This document shows positions 8,316 through 17,247 of a DNA stretch of 64,000 bases, piece after piece (the first letter of the stretch is position 1; each line of letters opens with the position of its first letter). The stretch comes from Chryseobacterium vrystaatense (GTDB lineage: Bacteria > Bacteroidota > Bacteroidia > Flavobacteriales > Weeksellaceae), in contig NZ_JPRI01000004.1 in NCBI RefSeq assembly GCF_000737765.1, positions 371,674 through 435,673 of the forward strand. Reading direction: 5' to 3'. The position numbers and the translations under genes are program-made. The notes below the pieces were generated by a model. The model made no database searches. It saw only the letters and a program-made list of their open reading frames with translations, and was not told the DNA's origin.

Positions 8316-9143
8316 ATGTCAATTATTACCCTTACTTCGGATTTCGGAAATTTAGATTACAGAGTTGCCGCTGTGAAAGGCAAAGTTCTTTCTCTAAATT
8401 CTGAGGTTAATATTATTGATATAACCCACGATATCCCGGCATTTAACCTTATCCAGACATCATATATCGTCCGGAATGCTTATAAATATTTCCCCAAAGG
8501 GACTATTCACATTCTGTCTGTTGACAGTTTTTATCACAAATCAAGAAAAAATATCCTGTACAAAGCTGATGGTTATTATTTTCTGGCAGCAGATAACGGG
8601 CTTTTAGGTCTTATATTTTCTGACATTAAACCCGAAGCGATCTACGAAATTACACTGAACAGCCGTTTTGATGATGTCGTAAATTTTACTTCTACGGATG
8701 TTTTTGTTCCTGTTGCCGTACATTTAGCCAATGGTGGTCTTCCGGAGGTAATTGGACGGAAAATAGATTCGGCTAAAGAACTTCTTTTCCCAAAACCTGT
8801 ATTCAATGAATCTGAAAAGATGATCATTGGAGAAGTTACATATATTGATAATTTCGGAAATATAATCTCAAATATCAGTAAAGACTTTTTTGAAAGTACA
8901 GGTAAAGGCAATGAAGGTTTCACGATAAAATTTAGAAATTTAACACTTTCAAGAGTCTTTTCAAGTCATACGGAAGTCGTTTCAGACTGGGAAAGGGAAA
9001 CAGAATTCCATGGACAGTCGGCAGCGATCTTCAATGACAGTCAGCTTTTGGAGCTTACGATCTACAAAGGGAGTAAAAAAAACGGGGCTAAAAGCCTGTT
9101 TGGGCTCAATGTAGGCGAGAATATTTATGTTGAATTCGTCTAA
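8316..9143 (+). CDS. S-adenosylmethionine hydroxide adenosyltransferase family protein (DUF62)
   Basis: The family splits S-adenosylmethionine into adenosine and methionine with water as nucleophile and is related to the fluorinase and chlorinase. The start ITLTSDFG contains the conserved Asp of the family, and an internal DNG and a IDNFGNIISN motif mark the N- and C-domains. Length 275 is typical. The extra loop of true fluorinases is not apparent, so hydrolase rather than halogenase is the safer call. It stands alone, with its own promoter and no SAM-cycle neighbour. Confidence 0.88.
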   Translation: MSIITLTSDFGNLDYRVAAVKGKVLSLNSEVNIIDITHDIPAFNLIQTSYIVRNAYKYFPKGTIHILSVDSFYHKSRKNILYKADGYYFLAADNGLLGLIFSDIKPEAIYEITLNSRFDDVVNFTSTDVFVPVAVHLANGGLPEVIGRKIDSAKELLFPKPVFNESEKMIIGEVTYIDNFGNIISNISKDFFESTGKGNEGFTIKFRNLTLSRVFSSHTEVVSDWERETEFHGQSAAIFNDSQLLELTIYKGSKKNGAKSLFGLNVGENIYVEFV

Positions 9144-9178
9144 GATTATATATTTCATAAAAAAACCGATTTTTTTTA

Positions 9179-9186
9179 TATATTTG
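9179..9186 (+). promoter_or_regulatory. -7 promoter box of the orphan E2 gene
   Basis: TATATTTG, 20 bases before the ATG at 9207. Confidence 0.5.
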
Positions 9187-9206
9187 TCAAAATCTAAAAA
9201 TTAAAA

Positions 9207-10520
9207 ATGGCAGAATACAAATTATTGCTTCCTTCCATGGGAGAAGGTGTTATGGAAGCGACAATTATCACTTGGTTATTCAATGAAGGTGATAATGTAA
9301 AAGAGGATGATTCCGTAGTTGAAATTGCAACAGATAAGGTAGATTCAGACGTTCCGACACCAGTTTCGGGGAAAATTGTAAAAATCCTGAAACAAAAGGA
9401 CGAAGTTGCTAAAGTTGGCGAGGCCATTGCCATTTTAGAAATTGAAGGAGAAGGCGGAAATACAGCTTCAGAGGAAGTGAAAACAGAAACGCCGGCATCT
9501 GCTCCGGACACTGAAACTTTAAAAACTATTGAAGAGCCGTTACAGGCTGCAGCGAATGTAGAATTTTCAGGAGATCTTTATCTGTCTCCGCTTGTAAAAT
9601 CTATCGCACAGCAGGAAAACATCTCTGAATCTGAGTTGAAGACCATTAAAGGAAGTGGCTTAGAAGGTAGAATTACAAAAGAAGATATATTAGCATACGT
9701 TTCCAACAGAGGAAACCAACCGGTTCAACAGGCAGCTCCAGTACAGGAAGCAGCTCCGGCAGCAGTAAAAACTCCAGTTTCAGCACCTGTCTCTACAGTT
9801 TCTACAGCAGCAGGCGATGAGATCATTCCTATGGACAGAATGAGAAAAATCATTGCTGAGAACATGGTAAAAGCAAAACACATTGCTCCACACGTTACTT
9901 CTTTCATCGAAACAGACGTTACCAACGTTGTAAAATGGAGAAACAAGCATAAAGATATTTTCGAAAAACGTGAAGGTGAAAAACTGACTTTCATGCCGAT
10001 TTTCGTAAAAGCTATCGTAAAAGCAATTCAGGATTTCCCAATGATCAATGTTTCTATCAGTGGTGAAAACATCATTAAGAAGAAAAATATCAACATTGGT
10101 ATGGCCACTGCTTTACCAGACGGAAACCTTATCGTTCCTGTTATTAAAAATGCGGACCAATTATCACTTTCAGGTTTGGCAAAAGCGATCAACGATCTTG
10201 CCTACAGAGCTAGAAACAAAAAATTAAGACCTGAAGACACCCAAGGTGCTACTTATACGATTTCTAACGTAGGAAGTTTTGGAAACCTAATGGGTACTCC
10301 TATTATTCCTCAACCGCAGGTAGCTATTTTGGCAATTGGAGCAATTGTAAAAAAACCAGCCGTACTTGAAACCAAAGATGGTGATGTGATTGCAATCCGT
10401 CAGCTGATGTTTATGTCTCACTCTTATGACCACAGAGTGGTAGACGGATCTTTAGGCGGAATGATGCTTAAGCACGTTCACGATTATCTTCAGAACTGGG
10501 ATCTGAACACAGAAATATAA
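9207..10520 (+). CDS. 2-oxoacid dehydrogenase E2 acyltransferase, orphan copy
   Basis: A dihydrolipoyl acyltransferase core protein (437 residues). The lipoyl domain carries the acceptor Lys44 in ATDKV, the E3/E1-binding domain lies at about 124-165 (LSPLVKSIA to ITKEDILAYV), and the catalytic domain ends with DHRVVDG (His409, Asp413). Ala/Pro-rich linkers separate the domains. No E1 gene is adjacent, so the substrate (pyruvate or branched-chain oxoacids) cannot be set from context; the second E2 in this window, next to sucA, is the oxoglutarate enzyme. A branched-chain or pyruvate role is the likeliest. Confidence 0.9.
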   Translation: MAEYKLLLPSMGEGVMEATIITWLFNEGDNVKEDDSVVEIATDKVDSDVPTPVSGKIVKILKQKDEVAKVGEAIAILEIEGEGGNTASEEVKTETPASAPDTETLKTIEEPLQAAANVEFSGDLYLSPLVKSIAQQENISESELKTIKGSGLEGRITKEDILAYVSNRGNQPVQQAAPVQEAAPAAVKTPVSAPVSTVSTAAGDEIIPMDRMRKIIAENMVKAKHIAPHVTSFIETDVTNVVKWRNKHKDIFEKREGEKLTFMPIFVKAIVKAIQDFPMINVSISGENIIKKKNINIGMATALPDGNLIVPVIKNADQLSLSGLAKAINDLAYRARNKKLRPEDTQGATYTISNVGSFGNLMGTPIIPQPQVAILAIGAIVKKPAVLETKDGDVIAIRQLMFMSHSYDHRVVDGSLGGMMLKHVHDYLQNWDLNTEI

Positions 10521-10551
10521 AATAACATAAACCAATACTCTAAATAAGAAC

Positions 10552-10743
10552 ATGAAAAACGCAACATTAATTGCCATGATTTCAGTAGGAACTATTATCC
10601 TTATTGATCTTGTACAAATTATAGCCAGTTTTTTTGAGTTTTACTCCATGAGCTTATTTAGAGTATTTGGTATTTTAAACCTGATTGCTTTTGTTGGGGT
10701 ATTGCAGTTTTTTGTAAAACTATACAATAAGCAAAAGGAATGA
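10552..10743 (+). CDS. Small two-helix membrane protein
   Basis: A 63-residue protein with two hydrophobic segments (about 5-27 and 34-56) and a basic C-terminal tail. It overlaps the next gene by four bases (ATGA), so the two are translationally coupled, and follows the E2 gene by 31 bases. Function unknown; it may act together with the membrane protein encoded next. Confidence 0.7.
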   Translation: MKNATLIAMISVGTIILIDLVQIIASFFEFYSMSLFRVFGILNLIAFVGVLQFFVKLYNKQKE

Positions 10744-11093
10744 ACTCTGAACTGAGAGAGCTGTTTGAGATCAAGCGGGAAGACGAACAGAAAAAAACGG
10801 GGCCACCGGCTGATCAAAACGCTGCAAGTCATATTTTAATACGTCTCACTGTGATGATCATCGGAACACTCGCTTTTGCTATTGTAATCAATGACGCAAA
10901 AGGCTGGGATGGATTGGCATTGCTAATGCTTATGGCAGTTTTTCACGCAGTTTGGCTTCTTTTTATTATCGTAGAGGCAGTGATTCTACAGAACAAGAAA
11001 AAGTTCACGCTAAGGAATATCAATCTTATTTTTATTTTAGTTCTGTTATTAATTTATGGTATCGGTGGTATTTTTCTTTTTGGATTTGCCTGA
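10740..11093 (+). CDS. Three-helix membrane protein of unknown function
   Basis: A 117-residue protein with a charged 30-residue N-terminal tail and three membrane helices (about 35-53, 60-84, 95-115). It is coupled to the 63-residue gene through an ATGA overlap. A terminator follows at once. I do not recognise the family; the coupling argues for a common membrane complex. Confidence 0.7.
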   Translation: MNSELRELFEIKREDEQKKTGPPADQNAASHILIRLTVMIIGTLAFAIVINDAKGWDGLALLMLMAVFHAVWLLFIIVEAVILQNKKKFTLRNINLIFILVLLLIYGIGGIFLFGFA

Positions 11094-11113
11094 CCCTTAT
11101 AATACATACAATA

Positions 11114-11141
11114 TAAAGCTTCCTTTTGGGAAGCTTTTTTA
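11114..11141 (+). terminator. Terminator after the small membrane protein pair
   Basis: AAAGCTTCC, TTTT loop, GGAAGCTTT with six T after the stem. Confidence 0.85.
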
Positions 11142-11271
11142 TTTTGACATCAATTTACTTCGCTTTTTTTGTATTGAATAAACAGCTACCCTTTTCACTC
11201 ACTGTAATTTTTGTTGTTGGAATTCTGATGAAATAATTTTACCTTTAAAAAACAGACTATACTATATATCA

Positions 11272-11847
11272 ATGGAACTGGATTTCAGAAAACTACATTC
11301 TGCTAAACTATTTGACTTCTCTAAAGGGGAAGAAGAATTAATCATGGAAGACTCTCCCTATGATAAGTTCAAAACTGACGACGAGAACCCTTTGATCAGT
11401 CCAAAAATATGCTATTACATAATGGACAGGGATGAACAGTTTTCTTTCTATCTTTTTATAGTAAGCAAAAAAGGAACAACGGCAAAGGGAGCGCGTACAA
11501 CCAGTGAGTATGACAGCCTGCAGATCTGGGGACTCAAAATATTAAATGAAAATTTTGGCTTTATCTCCATCAATAAAAAGAAGCTGGCCGATAAAATAGC
11601 AGGAATTTTCAACAGTTTTAATATTAATTTTAATCAGGACTCAGGCTTTAAAGATTTCTACGTTTTGGGAAGTGACCCATACAAAACGTTAGCATTTTTA
11701 ACCTCCAACAGAAAAAAGGCAATTAAAGAAATTCCAGATGATGACTTCAGTCTAACGGTTAAAAATGACCTGCTAAGCTTTGGCCTGCCTAAAGATCTTT
11801 CTGTAAACAACGCCTTGATAACAGCTGCCTTTTTAAAAGAAATCTAA
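11272..11847 (+). CDS. Hypothetical cytoplasmic protein
   Basis: A 191-residue soluble protein with no signal peptide, no membrane helix and no catalytic motif that I recognise. The middle part (KKGTTAKGARTTSEYDSLQIWG) and the C-terminal YVLGSDPYKTLAFL look like an alpha/beta fold. It ends 30 bases before the ClC transporter gene on the same strand, so both are probably one transcript, but this gives no clear function. Confidence 0.7.
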   Translation: MELDFRKLHSAKLFDFSKGEEELIMEDSPYDKFKTDDENPLISPKICYYIMDRDEQFSFYLFIVSKKGTTAKGARTTSEYDSLQIWGLKILNENFGFISINKKKLADKIAGIFNSFNINFNQDSGFKDFYVLGSDPYKTLAFLTSNRKKAIKEIPDDDFSLTVKNDLLSFGLPKDLSVNNALITAAFLKEI

Positions 11848-11877
11848 TCTCAACTCTACATTCTATAAAACAAACAC

Positions 11878-13230
11878 ATGCTGAAATTACTCTCCCTCCT
11901 CCGAAAAGGCGTTAAAAAGTCTTTTGACAATATCCGGAACGAACAGCTGAAAAACAATCTTCTTCAGGCTATTCCCTTTTGGATAGGTTCTGTGATTACC
12001 GGCTTTTTTGCCGTGATGTATGCTAAGGTATTTGCATGGGGAGAACATCTGCTGCATTTCATAATGAACTGGCATGCCTGGATGATCTTTATTATTGCTC
12101 CGATTGGCTTTGTCCTTTCCTGGTGGCTGGTCAAAGAATTCGCTCCGAATGCTAAAGGAAGTGGTATTCCGCAGGTTATGGCAGCTGTAGAGCTTGCCAA
12201 TCCAAAGGAACATACAAAGATCAGAAGTCTTTTAAGCCTTAAGATTATTGTTTTCAAAATTCTTTCATCCGTTGTTCTCGTTATAGGCGGCGGTGCTGTA
12301 GGACGGGAAGGTCCAACAATTCAGATTGCAGGTTCAGTGTTCAGAAAAGTTAACGAATATCTTCCCCACTGGTGGCCGAAAATATCAAAGAAAAACATGA
12401 TCATGACGGGCGCAGCAGCAGGTCTTGCTGCGGCATTTAATACTCCTCTGGGAGGTATTGTATTCGCTGTTGAGGAACTGTCAAAAACACATATTAACTA
12501 TTTCAAGACTGCTTTATTTACAGCGGTAATCATTGCCGGTTTGACGGCTCAGACCTTAGCAGGATCTTATTTATATCTCGGATATCCCAAAACACATGAT
12601 GTTTCTTTACTGGTAATGTTTCCTATTATTCTCGTGGCGGGAACTTCGGGGATTATGGCCAGTCAGCTCTCTGTAACCATGCTTAAGATGAATGAATGGA
12701 AAAAAAGAAACCTTAAAACCAACAAAGCCAATGTTATTTTTCTGGTGATCTGTGCATTGTTTATCGCTTCCATAGCCTATTTTATCAACAGAGAAATTCT
12801 TGGATCAGGAAAGGAAATTATGGAACGGGTTCTCTTTACCAAGGATAAGCACGAAGAATGGTATGTTCCCATCCTCAGAATGCTTGGTCCTGCCCTTTCT
12901 TTTACGTCAGGAGGTGCAGGCGGAATTTTCGCTCCTGCTCTGAGTGCCGGTGCCAGCATAGGGTCCGTGATCTCAGGAGCTATCCATTTAACGCCTAACG
13001 AAACCAATGTGGTTATTCTCGCAGGAATGGTAGCATTTCTTACCGGAATTACAAGAGCCCCGTTTACTTCTGCTATCATTGTACTGGAAATGACGGACAG
13101 GCACTCTTTGATTTTTCACTTGATGCTGGCAGGAATGGTATCATCTATTGCTTCTATTCTGGTAAGCAGACATTCTCTATATGATGTGATCAAAGTGAAT
13201 TTTTTGAAGGAAATCAGAGAAAAGGATTAG
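11878..13230 (+). CDS. ClC-family chloride channel or H+/Cl- antiporter
   Basis: A 450-residue membrane protein with the three ClC ion-path signatures: GSGIP (94-98), GREGP (142-146) and GGAGGIFAPAL (near 345). The gating Glu144 is present, and a second acidic pair (VEEL near 197) lies where the antiporter proton glutamate is found in E. coli ClcA, so exchange of chloride for protons is plausible. It lacks the C-terminal CBS domains of longer ClC proteins. A role in acid resistance or ion balance is inferred from the family. Confidence 0.92.
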   Translation: MLKLLSLLRKGVKKSFDNIRNEQLKNNLLQAIPFWIGSVITGFFAVMYAKVFAWGEHLLHFIMNWHAWMIFIIAPIGFVLSWWLVKEFAPNAKGSGIPQVMAAVELANPKEHTKIRSLLSLKIIVFKILSSVVLVIGGGAVGREGPTIQIAGSVFRKVNEYLPHWWPKISKKNMIMTGAAAGLAAAFNTPLGGIVFAVEELSKTHINYFKTALFTAVIIAGLTAQTLAGSYLYLGYPKTHDVSLLVMFPIILVAGTSGIMASQLSVTMLKMNEWKKRNLKTNKANVIFLVICALFIASIAYFINREILGSGKEIMERVLFTKDKHEEWYVPILRMLGPALSFTSGGAGGIFAPALSAGASIGSVISGAIHLTPNETNVVILAGMVAFLTGITRAPFTSAIIVLEMTDRHSLIFHLMLAGMVSSIASILVSRHSLYDVIKVNFLKEIREKD

Positions 13231-13408
13231 ATCTACTTTGTTTCCTTTAGTTAATGATTGCTCTGCTGCTCGTTTTCAGCTGTTCGTTTTTTAAAGTATT
13301 TTGATAAAAATGACCAATCAAAAAATGCTTCTTCAGCCTTCAACTTTAAATTAACAACTTTAAATTCAAAAACATCCGCTTATAACTGCCAACTATTTCA
13401 TACAACTA

Positions 13409-13439
13409 TTGTATATTACAAATATATTCTATAATTTTG
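13409..13439 (+). promoter_or_regulatory. Bacteroidota-type promoter of the rpsF operon
   Basis: TTG (13409-13411), 20 bases, TAATTTTG (13432-13439), 34 bases before the rpsF ATG. The leader would be under 30 bases, leaving little room for a structured S6:S18 autoregulatory RNA. Confidence 0.65.
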
Positions 13440-13473
13440 CACCTCGAAATAATTAACAAATTCATTTAACATT

Positions 13474-13815
13474 ATGAACAATTACGAAACTGTTTTCATT
13501 TTAACTCCCGTTCTATCTGATGCTCAGGTAGAGGAAGCAGTGAAAAAATTTGAAGATCTTTTAAAAGAAAAGAACTGTGAAATCGTTGCCAAAGAAAACT
13601 GGGGATTAAAAAAACTAGCTTATCCAATTCAATTAAAAAAGAACGGATTCTACACTTTAATCGAGTTTAAAGGTGAAGGTACTGTAGTAGCTGATTTAGA
13701 ATTAGCATTCAAACGTGACGAAAGAGTAATCCGTTACCTTACTACAAAACTTGACAAGCACGCTGTTGAGTATGCTGTAACTAGAAGAACTAAAATCAAA
13801 GCGGCTAGAGCTTAA
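13474..13815 (+). CDS. rpsF: 30S ribosomal protein S6
   Basis: A 113-residue S6, which binds 16S rRNA together with S18 in the platform of the small subunit. The start [11 protein letters not shown] and the [11 protein letters not shown] and [10 protein letters not shown] motifs are characteristic. It is the first gene of the rpsF-rpsR-rplI cluster, 32 bases before rpsR. Confidence 0.97.
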   Translation: MNNYETVFILTPVLSDAQVEEAVKKFEDLLKEKNCEIVAKENWGLKKLAYPIQLKKNGFYTLIEFKGEGTVVADLELAFKRDERVIRYLTTKLDKHAVEYAVTRRTKIKAARA

Positions 13816-13847
13816 TTATTAACCCTATTTTTTAAAAAAGACAAGAC

Positions 13848-14150
13848 ATGGCAATAGACGAAATGGCTAAACAAGCCTCTGCTGGAGGAGAATCTGAAGT
13901 AAAATTCCTTACTCCACTTGATATCAATACAAAATCTGAAAAGAAATATTGTAGATTCAAAAAATACGGAATTAAGCACGTTGACTACAAAGATGCTGAT
14001 TTCTTACTACAGTTTGTAAACGAGCAAGGTAAGATCTTACCAAGAAGATACACTGGAACTTCTTTAAAATACCAAAGAAAAGTTTCTGCTGCTATCAAAA
14101 GAGCAAGACACCTTTCTTTACTACCTTACGTAGCTGACTTATTGAAATAA
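13848..14150 (+). CDS. rpsR: 30S ribosomal protein S18
   Basis: A 100-residue S18 with the conserved core ([32 protein letters not shown]). It is somewhat longer than the E. coli protein through an N-terminal extension of about 25 residues, and no CxxC zinc site is seen. It partners S6 on the platform and is encoded next to it. A hairpin at 14165-14192 follows. Confidence 0.97.
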   Translation: MAIDEMAKQASAGGESEVKFLTPLDINTKSEKKYCRFKKYGIKHVDYKDADFLLQFVNEQGKILPRRYTGTSLKYQRKVSAAIKRARHLSLLPYVADLLK

Positions 14151-14164
14151 GACAAAAAAATAAA

Positions 14165-14192
14165 TAAGAGAAGAGGCTTGCCTCTTCTTTTG
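14165..14192 (+). terminator. Hairpin between rpsR and rplI
   Basis: AAGAGGC, two bases, GCCTCTT followed by a short T-run. It may terminate or attenuate the rpsFR message ahead of rplI, which starts 127 bases further on. Confidence 0.6.
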
Positions 14193-14318
14193 TTGCTGAA
14201 TAAATAATTAATTCTAACGATTTTTAGATAAAAGATAAAATTACAGGATAAAAAATATGTAATATTTTAACTCTTTGTTCTTGATTCTTTGCTCTAAAAC
14301 TAAAAACGGACAACAACA

Positions 14319-14831
14319 ATGGATATCATCCTAAAAAAAGACGTAGAAAACTTAGGACTTGAGTTTGATACAGTAAGCGTAAAACCTGGTTATGCTAGAA
14401 ACTTCTTACTTCCTCAAGGAATTGCTCTTTTAGCTACTCCTAAAAACAAAGCAGCTCTAGAGGCTACTTTAGAAGCTAGAAAAGAAGAAGAAGCTAAATT
14501 AATTGCTGCTGCTAACGGTGTAGTAGATCAATTGAAGAAAACTTCTATCACGATCCCTGCAAAAGTAGGTTCTGGTGACAGATTATTCGGATCTATTAAC
14601 AATTCTGATCTTTCTGATGCTCTTGCTAAAGCTGGAGTTTCTGTTGAGAAGAAATATATCAAGATTCCTGGTAACACTATCAAGAGAACTGGTAAAGTTA
14701 CAGCAAACATCAGACTACACAGAAATGTGGAATACAACTTCGAATTCGATATTGTATCTGATGCACCTCCTGCTCCAGCAGCTCCGGCTCCTGTTAAGAA
14801 GGAAGCTCCTAAAACTGAAGAAGAAGCTTAA
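14319..14831 (+). CDS. rplI: 50S ribosomal protein L9
   Basis: L9 binds 23S rRNA near the L1 stalk and helps limit frameshifting. The N-domain has the signature GYARNFLLPQGIA, followed by the long connecting helix and the C-domain. At 170 residues it is about 20 longer than the E. coli protein because of an Ala/Pro/Lys/Glu tail after residue 148, common in Flavobacteriia. A terminator lies 25 bases after the stop. Confidence 0.97.
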   Translation: MDIILKKDVENLGLEFDTVSVKPGYARNFLLPQGIALLATPKNKAALEATLEARKEEEAKLIAAANGVVDQLKKTSITIPAKVGSGDRLFGSINNSDLSDALAKAGVSVEKKYIKIPGNTIKRTGKVTANIRLHRNVEYNFEFDIVSDAPPAPAAPAPVKKEAPKTEEEA

Positions 14832-14854
14832 TAAGCTGAATTTCTCAATATACA

Positions 14855-14884
14855 GAAAAACCACTTCATTTGAAGTGGTTTTTC
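14855..14884 (+). terminator. Terminator of rplI
   Basis: AAAACCACTTCA pairs with TGAAGTGGTTTT and runs into T-rich sequence. Confidence 0.88.
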
Positions 14885-14963
14885 TTTTGTCTTTTTAGAG
14901 CATCATCTATTCTATAAACAAAAACTGCCCTACTTCTTATCCTCTCAAGCCTTCCAAATCACT

Positions 14964-15830
14964 CTATTGATTTCCTTTCAATTTCTGCTGATACTCTGTA
15001 GGCGGTACACCAATTACTTTTTTAAAGATATTGCTGAAAGAAGAAAGACTGTTGTACCCTACCATCATCGCTATTTCATACATATTGTATTTACTTTCCA
15101 ACATGAGTTCCAAAGAACGCGTAATTCTTAAGGCACGTAAAAAACGGACGTAATTCATGCCTAAAATTTCCTTAAATTTACGGGAAAGGGTTCTGGTACT
15201 CATTCCGAATTCTTTCGCTGTAGATTCTATCGTAAGAGGCTTTTCAAGGTTAGCATGAATGTACTTGGCAATCTTAAGAAGGGTTTCATCCTTTGGAAAG
15301 GGATGCTGAACAGGGAAAGCCAGCTTTTTATCTCTTTTTTCGGGGAGAATTCCCTTTAAAGCTTTGAGAAAATAATATTTAACAGGATCATTTTTTGTGA
15401 TTTTCCCATCCCAGTCTTTGGTGTATAAAATCATTTCCCGAAGCAGATGACTTACTGAATAAATATTAATTTCATCAAAAAAGCCACTTTCATTTTCTTC
15501 TTTTTTAAAGTAAAAATTATAAAGATCTACTTTTGGGCTTGTAGAAAAAATATAATGCGGTGTTCCTGCAGGGATCCACATAAAGCATCTTGCAGGAAGA
15601 TACCAGTGTTTGAGATCTGTGAAAACATGGACTATTCCCCCCTCTGCATATACTAGCTGAGCAGAACTGTGATGATGAATGTCTGTTGTAACGTTACCTG
15701 TGAGCACGTTATAAACATAAAATTCGGCATCTTCTTCTTCTACTGCTCCAAAATGGCTGTCATTCATTAAATAAAGGTAAGAAGAAAATTTCAAATTGGC
15801 GTAAATGAACAAATCTTTTTCTGTTTTCAC
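14964..15830 (-). CDS. AraC-family transcriptional regulator
   Basis: A 288-residue regulator: an N-terminal cupin-like sensing domain (HHHSSAQLVYAEGG, then PAGTPHYI) and a C-terminal AraC double helix-turn-helix (about 185-283, with STRTLSRKFKE and VGYNSLSSFSNIFKK). It is transcribed away from the efflux operon starting at 15905, with only 75 bases between, so it is the likely regulator of that operon. The first codon is not ATG (it reads GTG); an ATG 21 codons further in is an alternative start. Effector unknown. Confidence 0.9.
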   Translation of the reverse strand: MKTEKDLFIYANLKFSSYLYLMNDSHFGAVEEEDAEFYVYNVLTGNVTTDIHHHSSAQLVYAEGGIVHVFTDLKHWYLPARCFMWIPAGTPHYIFSTSPKVDLYNFYFKKEENESGFFDEINIYSVSHLLREMILYTKDWDGKITKNDPVKYYFLKALKGILPEKRDKKLAFPVQHPFPKDETLLKIAKYIHANLEKPLTIESTAKEFGMSTRTLSRKFKEILGMNYVRFLRALRITRSLELMLESKYNMYEIAMMVGYNSLSSFSNIFKKVIGVPPTEYQQKLKGNQ

Positions 15831-15855
15831 AAATAAGGTCCGACGCTATGCATCG

Positions 15856-15863
15856 TAACTTTG
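15856..15863 (+). promoter_or_regulatory. -7 promoter box of the efflux operon
   Basis: TAACTTTG, 42 bases before the TolC-type ATG. No TTG lies at the usual -33 distance, as expected for an activator-dependent promoter next to an AraC gene. Confidence 0.5.
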
Positions 15864-15904
15864 CGGCATCAAAATCATTTTAGCAAAAATCTTTTAAATA
15901 AATT

Positions 15905-17242
15905 ATGAATATGATATTTAACGCTTGCCGATATCAGTGCATGGCGTTGTGCTTACTGCTTACAGGCAGTTTTTTACACTCCCAAATGATCGACTACCAG
16001 CGTCTCAGTCTTCACCAGGCTATAGAGACCGGCTTAAAAAATAATAAGAACATCCGCATCAGCCACCTTAAACAGGAAATGTCTGTTACCCATGAAAAAG
16101 ACCTTGGTATGGAGAAACTTCCGGATATTGAATTCCATACCAGTTACAGTCAGGTGACAAATCTTTTTCAGCATCAAAATGGTTTTTTTAATAAGGCTAC
16201 CAAATATGATGTGATCAACGGCATGTATGATTTCACACTCTCTGCATCAATCCCTGTTTATATGGGCGGAAAAATCAGAAATACAGAAAAAAAAGCATCT
16301 ATTGACACTGAAATATCAGCATTGAGAACACATCAGGACGAGAGACAGCTCAAAATGGAGATTATTACAGCTTTTCTTCAGATTCATCACCTAAAAGAGC
16401 AGCAAAGTCTGATCCTTGATAAAATGAAGGAAGATTCTGTGAATATCAAACAAGTCAAAGCATTAAAAGCCAATGGAGTCGTCACAGTAAATGAAGTACT
16501 CAGAACCTCTTTACAGCTTTCCAACCATACCATGAGCTGGACGGAACTTGATAATGATATTCAGATTGCAGAACATCAACTGAAAACAATTTTGTCTCTT
16601 CCCGAAAATCAGGAAATGCATGCAGATACTCAAGATCTGATCTCAGACAAAGCAGTTATTCCTTATATCGAAGAACTAACAGAAACCGCTTTAAGCAAGA
16701 ATGAATCTGTAGGAATGGCCCACAAAAATTTAACATTAAAGGAATTAGACAGGAAAATTACCCGTGCGAATTATCTCCCAAAAATTACAGCAGGTGGAGA
16801 ATACTTCATCAAGTATCCGAATATGATGTTTTTTCCTCCGGAGCCTTATGCTTACCGTTTGGGAATGCTGGGCGTACACCTTACCTATCCTATCGAAAAC
16901 CTGTATAAAAACAAGTATAAAATGCAGGAAGCCAAAGAGAATATCGATCTGGCTAAACTTCAGATTGAGGAAAATGAGGAAAACATAAGACATAGCGTGT
17001 ATGAGGCTTACAAAAAGTTTGAGGAAACCGACCAGAAGGTGAAGATTGCCGAAGAAGCGATTGGACAGGCTAAAGAAAACTACCGCATTGTTAGAACAAA
17101 GTATGCAAACAAATTAAGTCTGATCACAGAACTTATTGATGCTGACAACGCCTATCTCGAAGCAGAATCCAATCTTATCTCTGTAAAAATTAACCGACAA
17201 TTAAAATATTACCAACTCCAGTACACGATTGGAAACTTATAA
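15905..17242 (+). CDS. TolC-family outer-membrane efflux protein
   Basis: The outer-membrane duct of a tripartite exporter (445 residues). A signal peptide (cut near HSQ, residue 26) precedes two repeats of coiled-coil hairpin, including YEAYKKFEETDQKV near the C-terminus, characteristic of OEP-type channels. It is followed after five bases by the periplasmic adaptor gene and then an MFS pump, the EmrAB-TolC arrangement. Export of a toxic compound is inferred; the substrate is unknown. Confidence 0.9.
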   Translation: MNMIFNACRYQCMALCLLLTGSFLHSQMIDYQRLSLHQAIETGLKNNKNIRISHLKQEMSVTHEKDLGMEKLPDIEFHTSYSQVTNLFQHQNGFFNKATKYDVINGMYDFTLSASIPVYMGGKIRNTEKKASIDTEISALRTHQDERQLKMEIITAFLQIHHLKEQQSLILDKMKEDSVNIKQVKALKANGVVTVNEVLRTSLQLSNHTMSWTELDNDIQIAEHQLKTILSLPENQEMHADTQDLISDKAVIPYIEELTETALSKNESVGMAHKNLTLKELDRKITRANYLPKITAGGEYFIKYPNMMFFPPEPYAYRLGMLGVHLTYPIENLYKNKYKMQEAKENIDLAKLQIEENEENIRHSVYEAYKKFEETDQKVKIAEEAIGQAKENYRIVRTKYANKLSLITELIDADNAYLEAESNLISVKINRQLKYYQLQYTIGNL

Positions 17243-17247
17243 AAACT

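Noticed and set aside
8316..9143. Fluorinase or chlorinase reading of the DUF62 gene
   Set aside because: No fluorinase-type insertion loop is apparent and no halometabolite genes lie near it; hydrolase is the default for this family.
11887..12257. Open frames antisense to the ClC gene
   Set aside because: Shadow frames; the ClC signatures on the plus strand are complete.
14165..14192. S6:S18 autoregulatory RNA
   Set aside because: The hairpin is after rpsR, not before rpsF, and the rpsF leader is too short; it looks like a simple terminator or attenuator.
14575..14898. Leu-rich open frame inside and past rplI
   Set aside because: Frame-shifted reading of the L9 gene running through its terminator.
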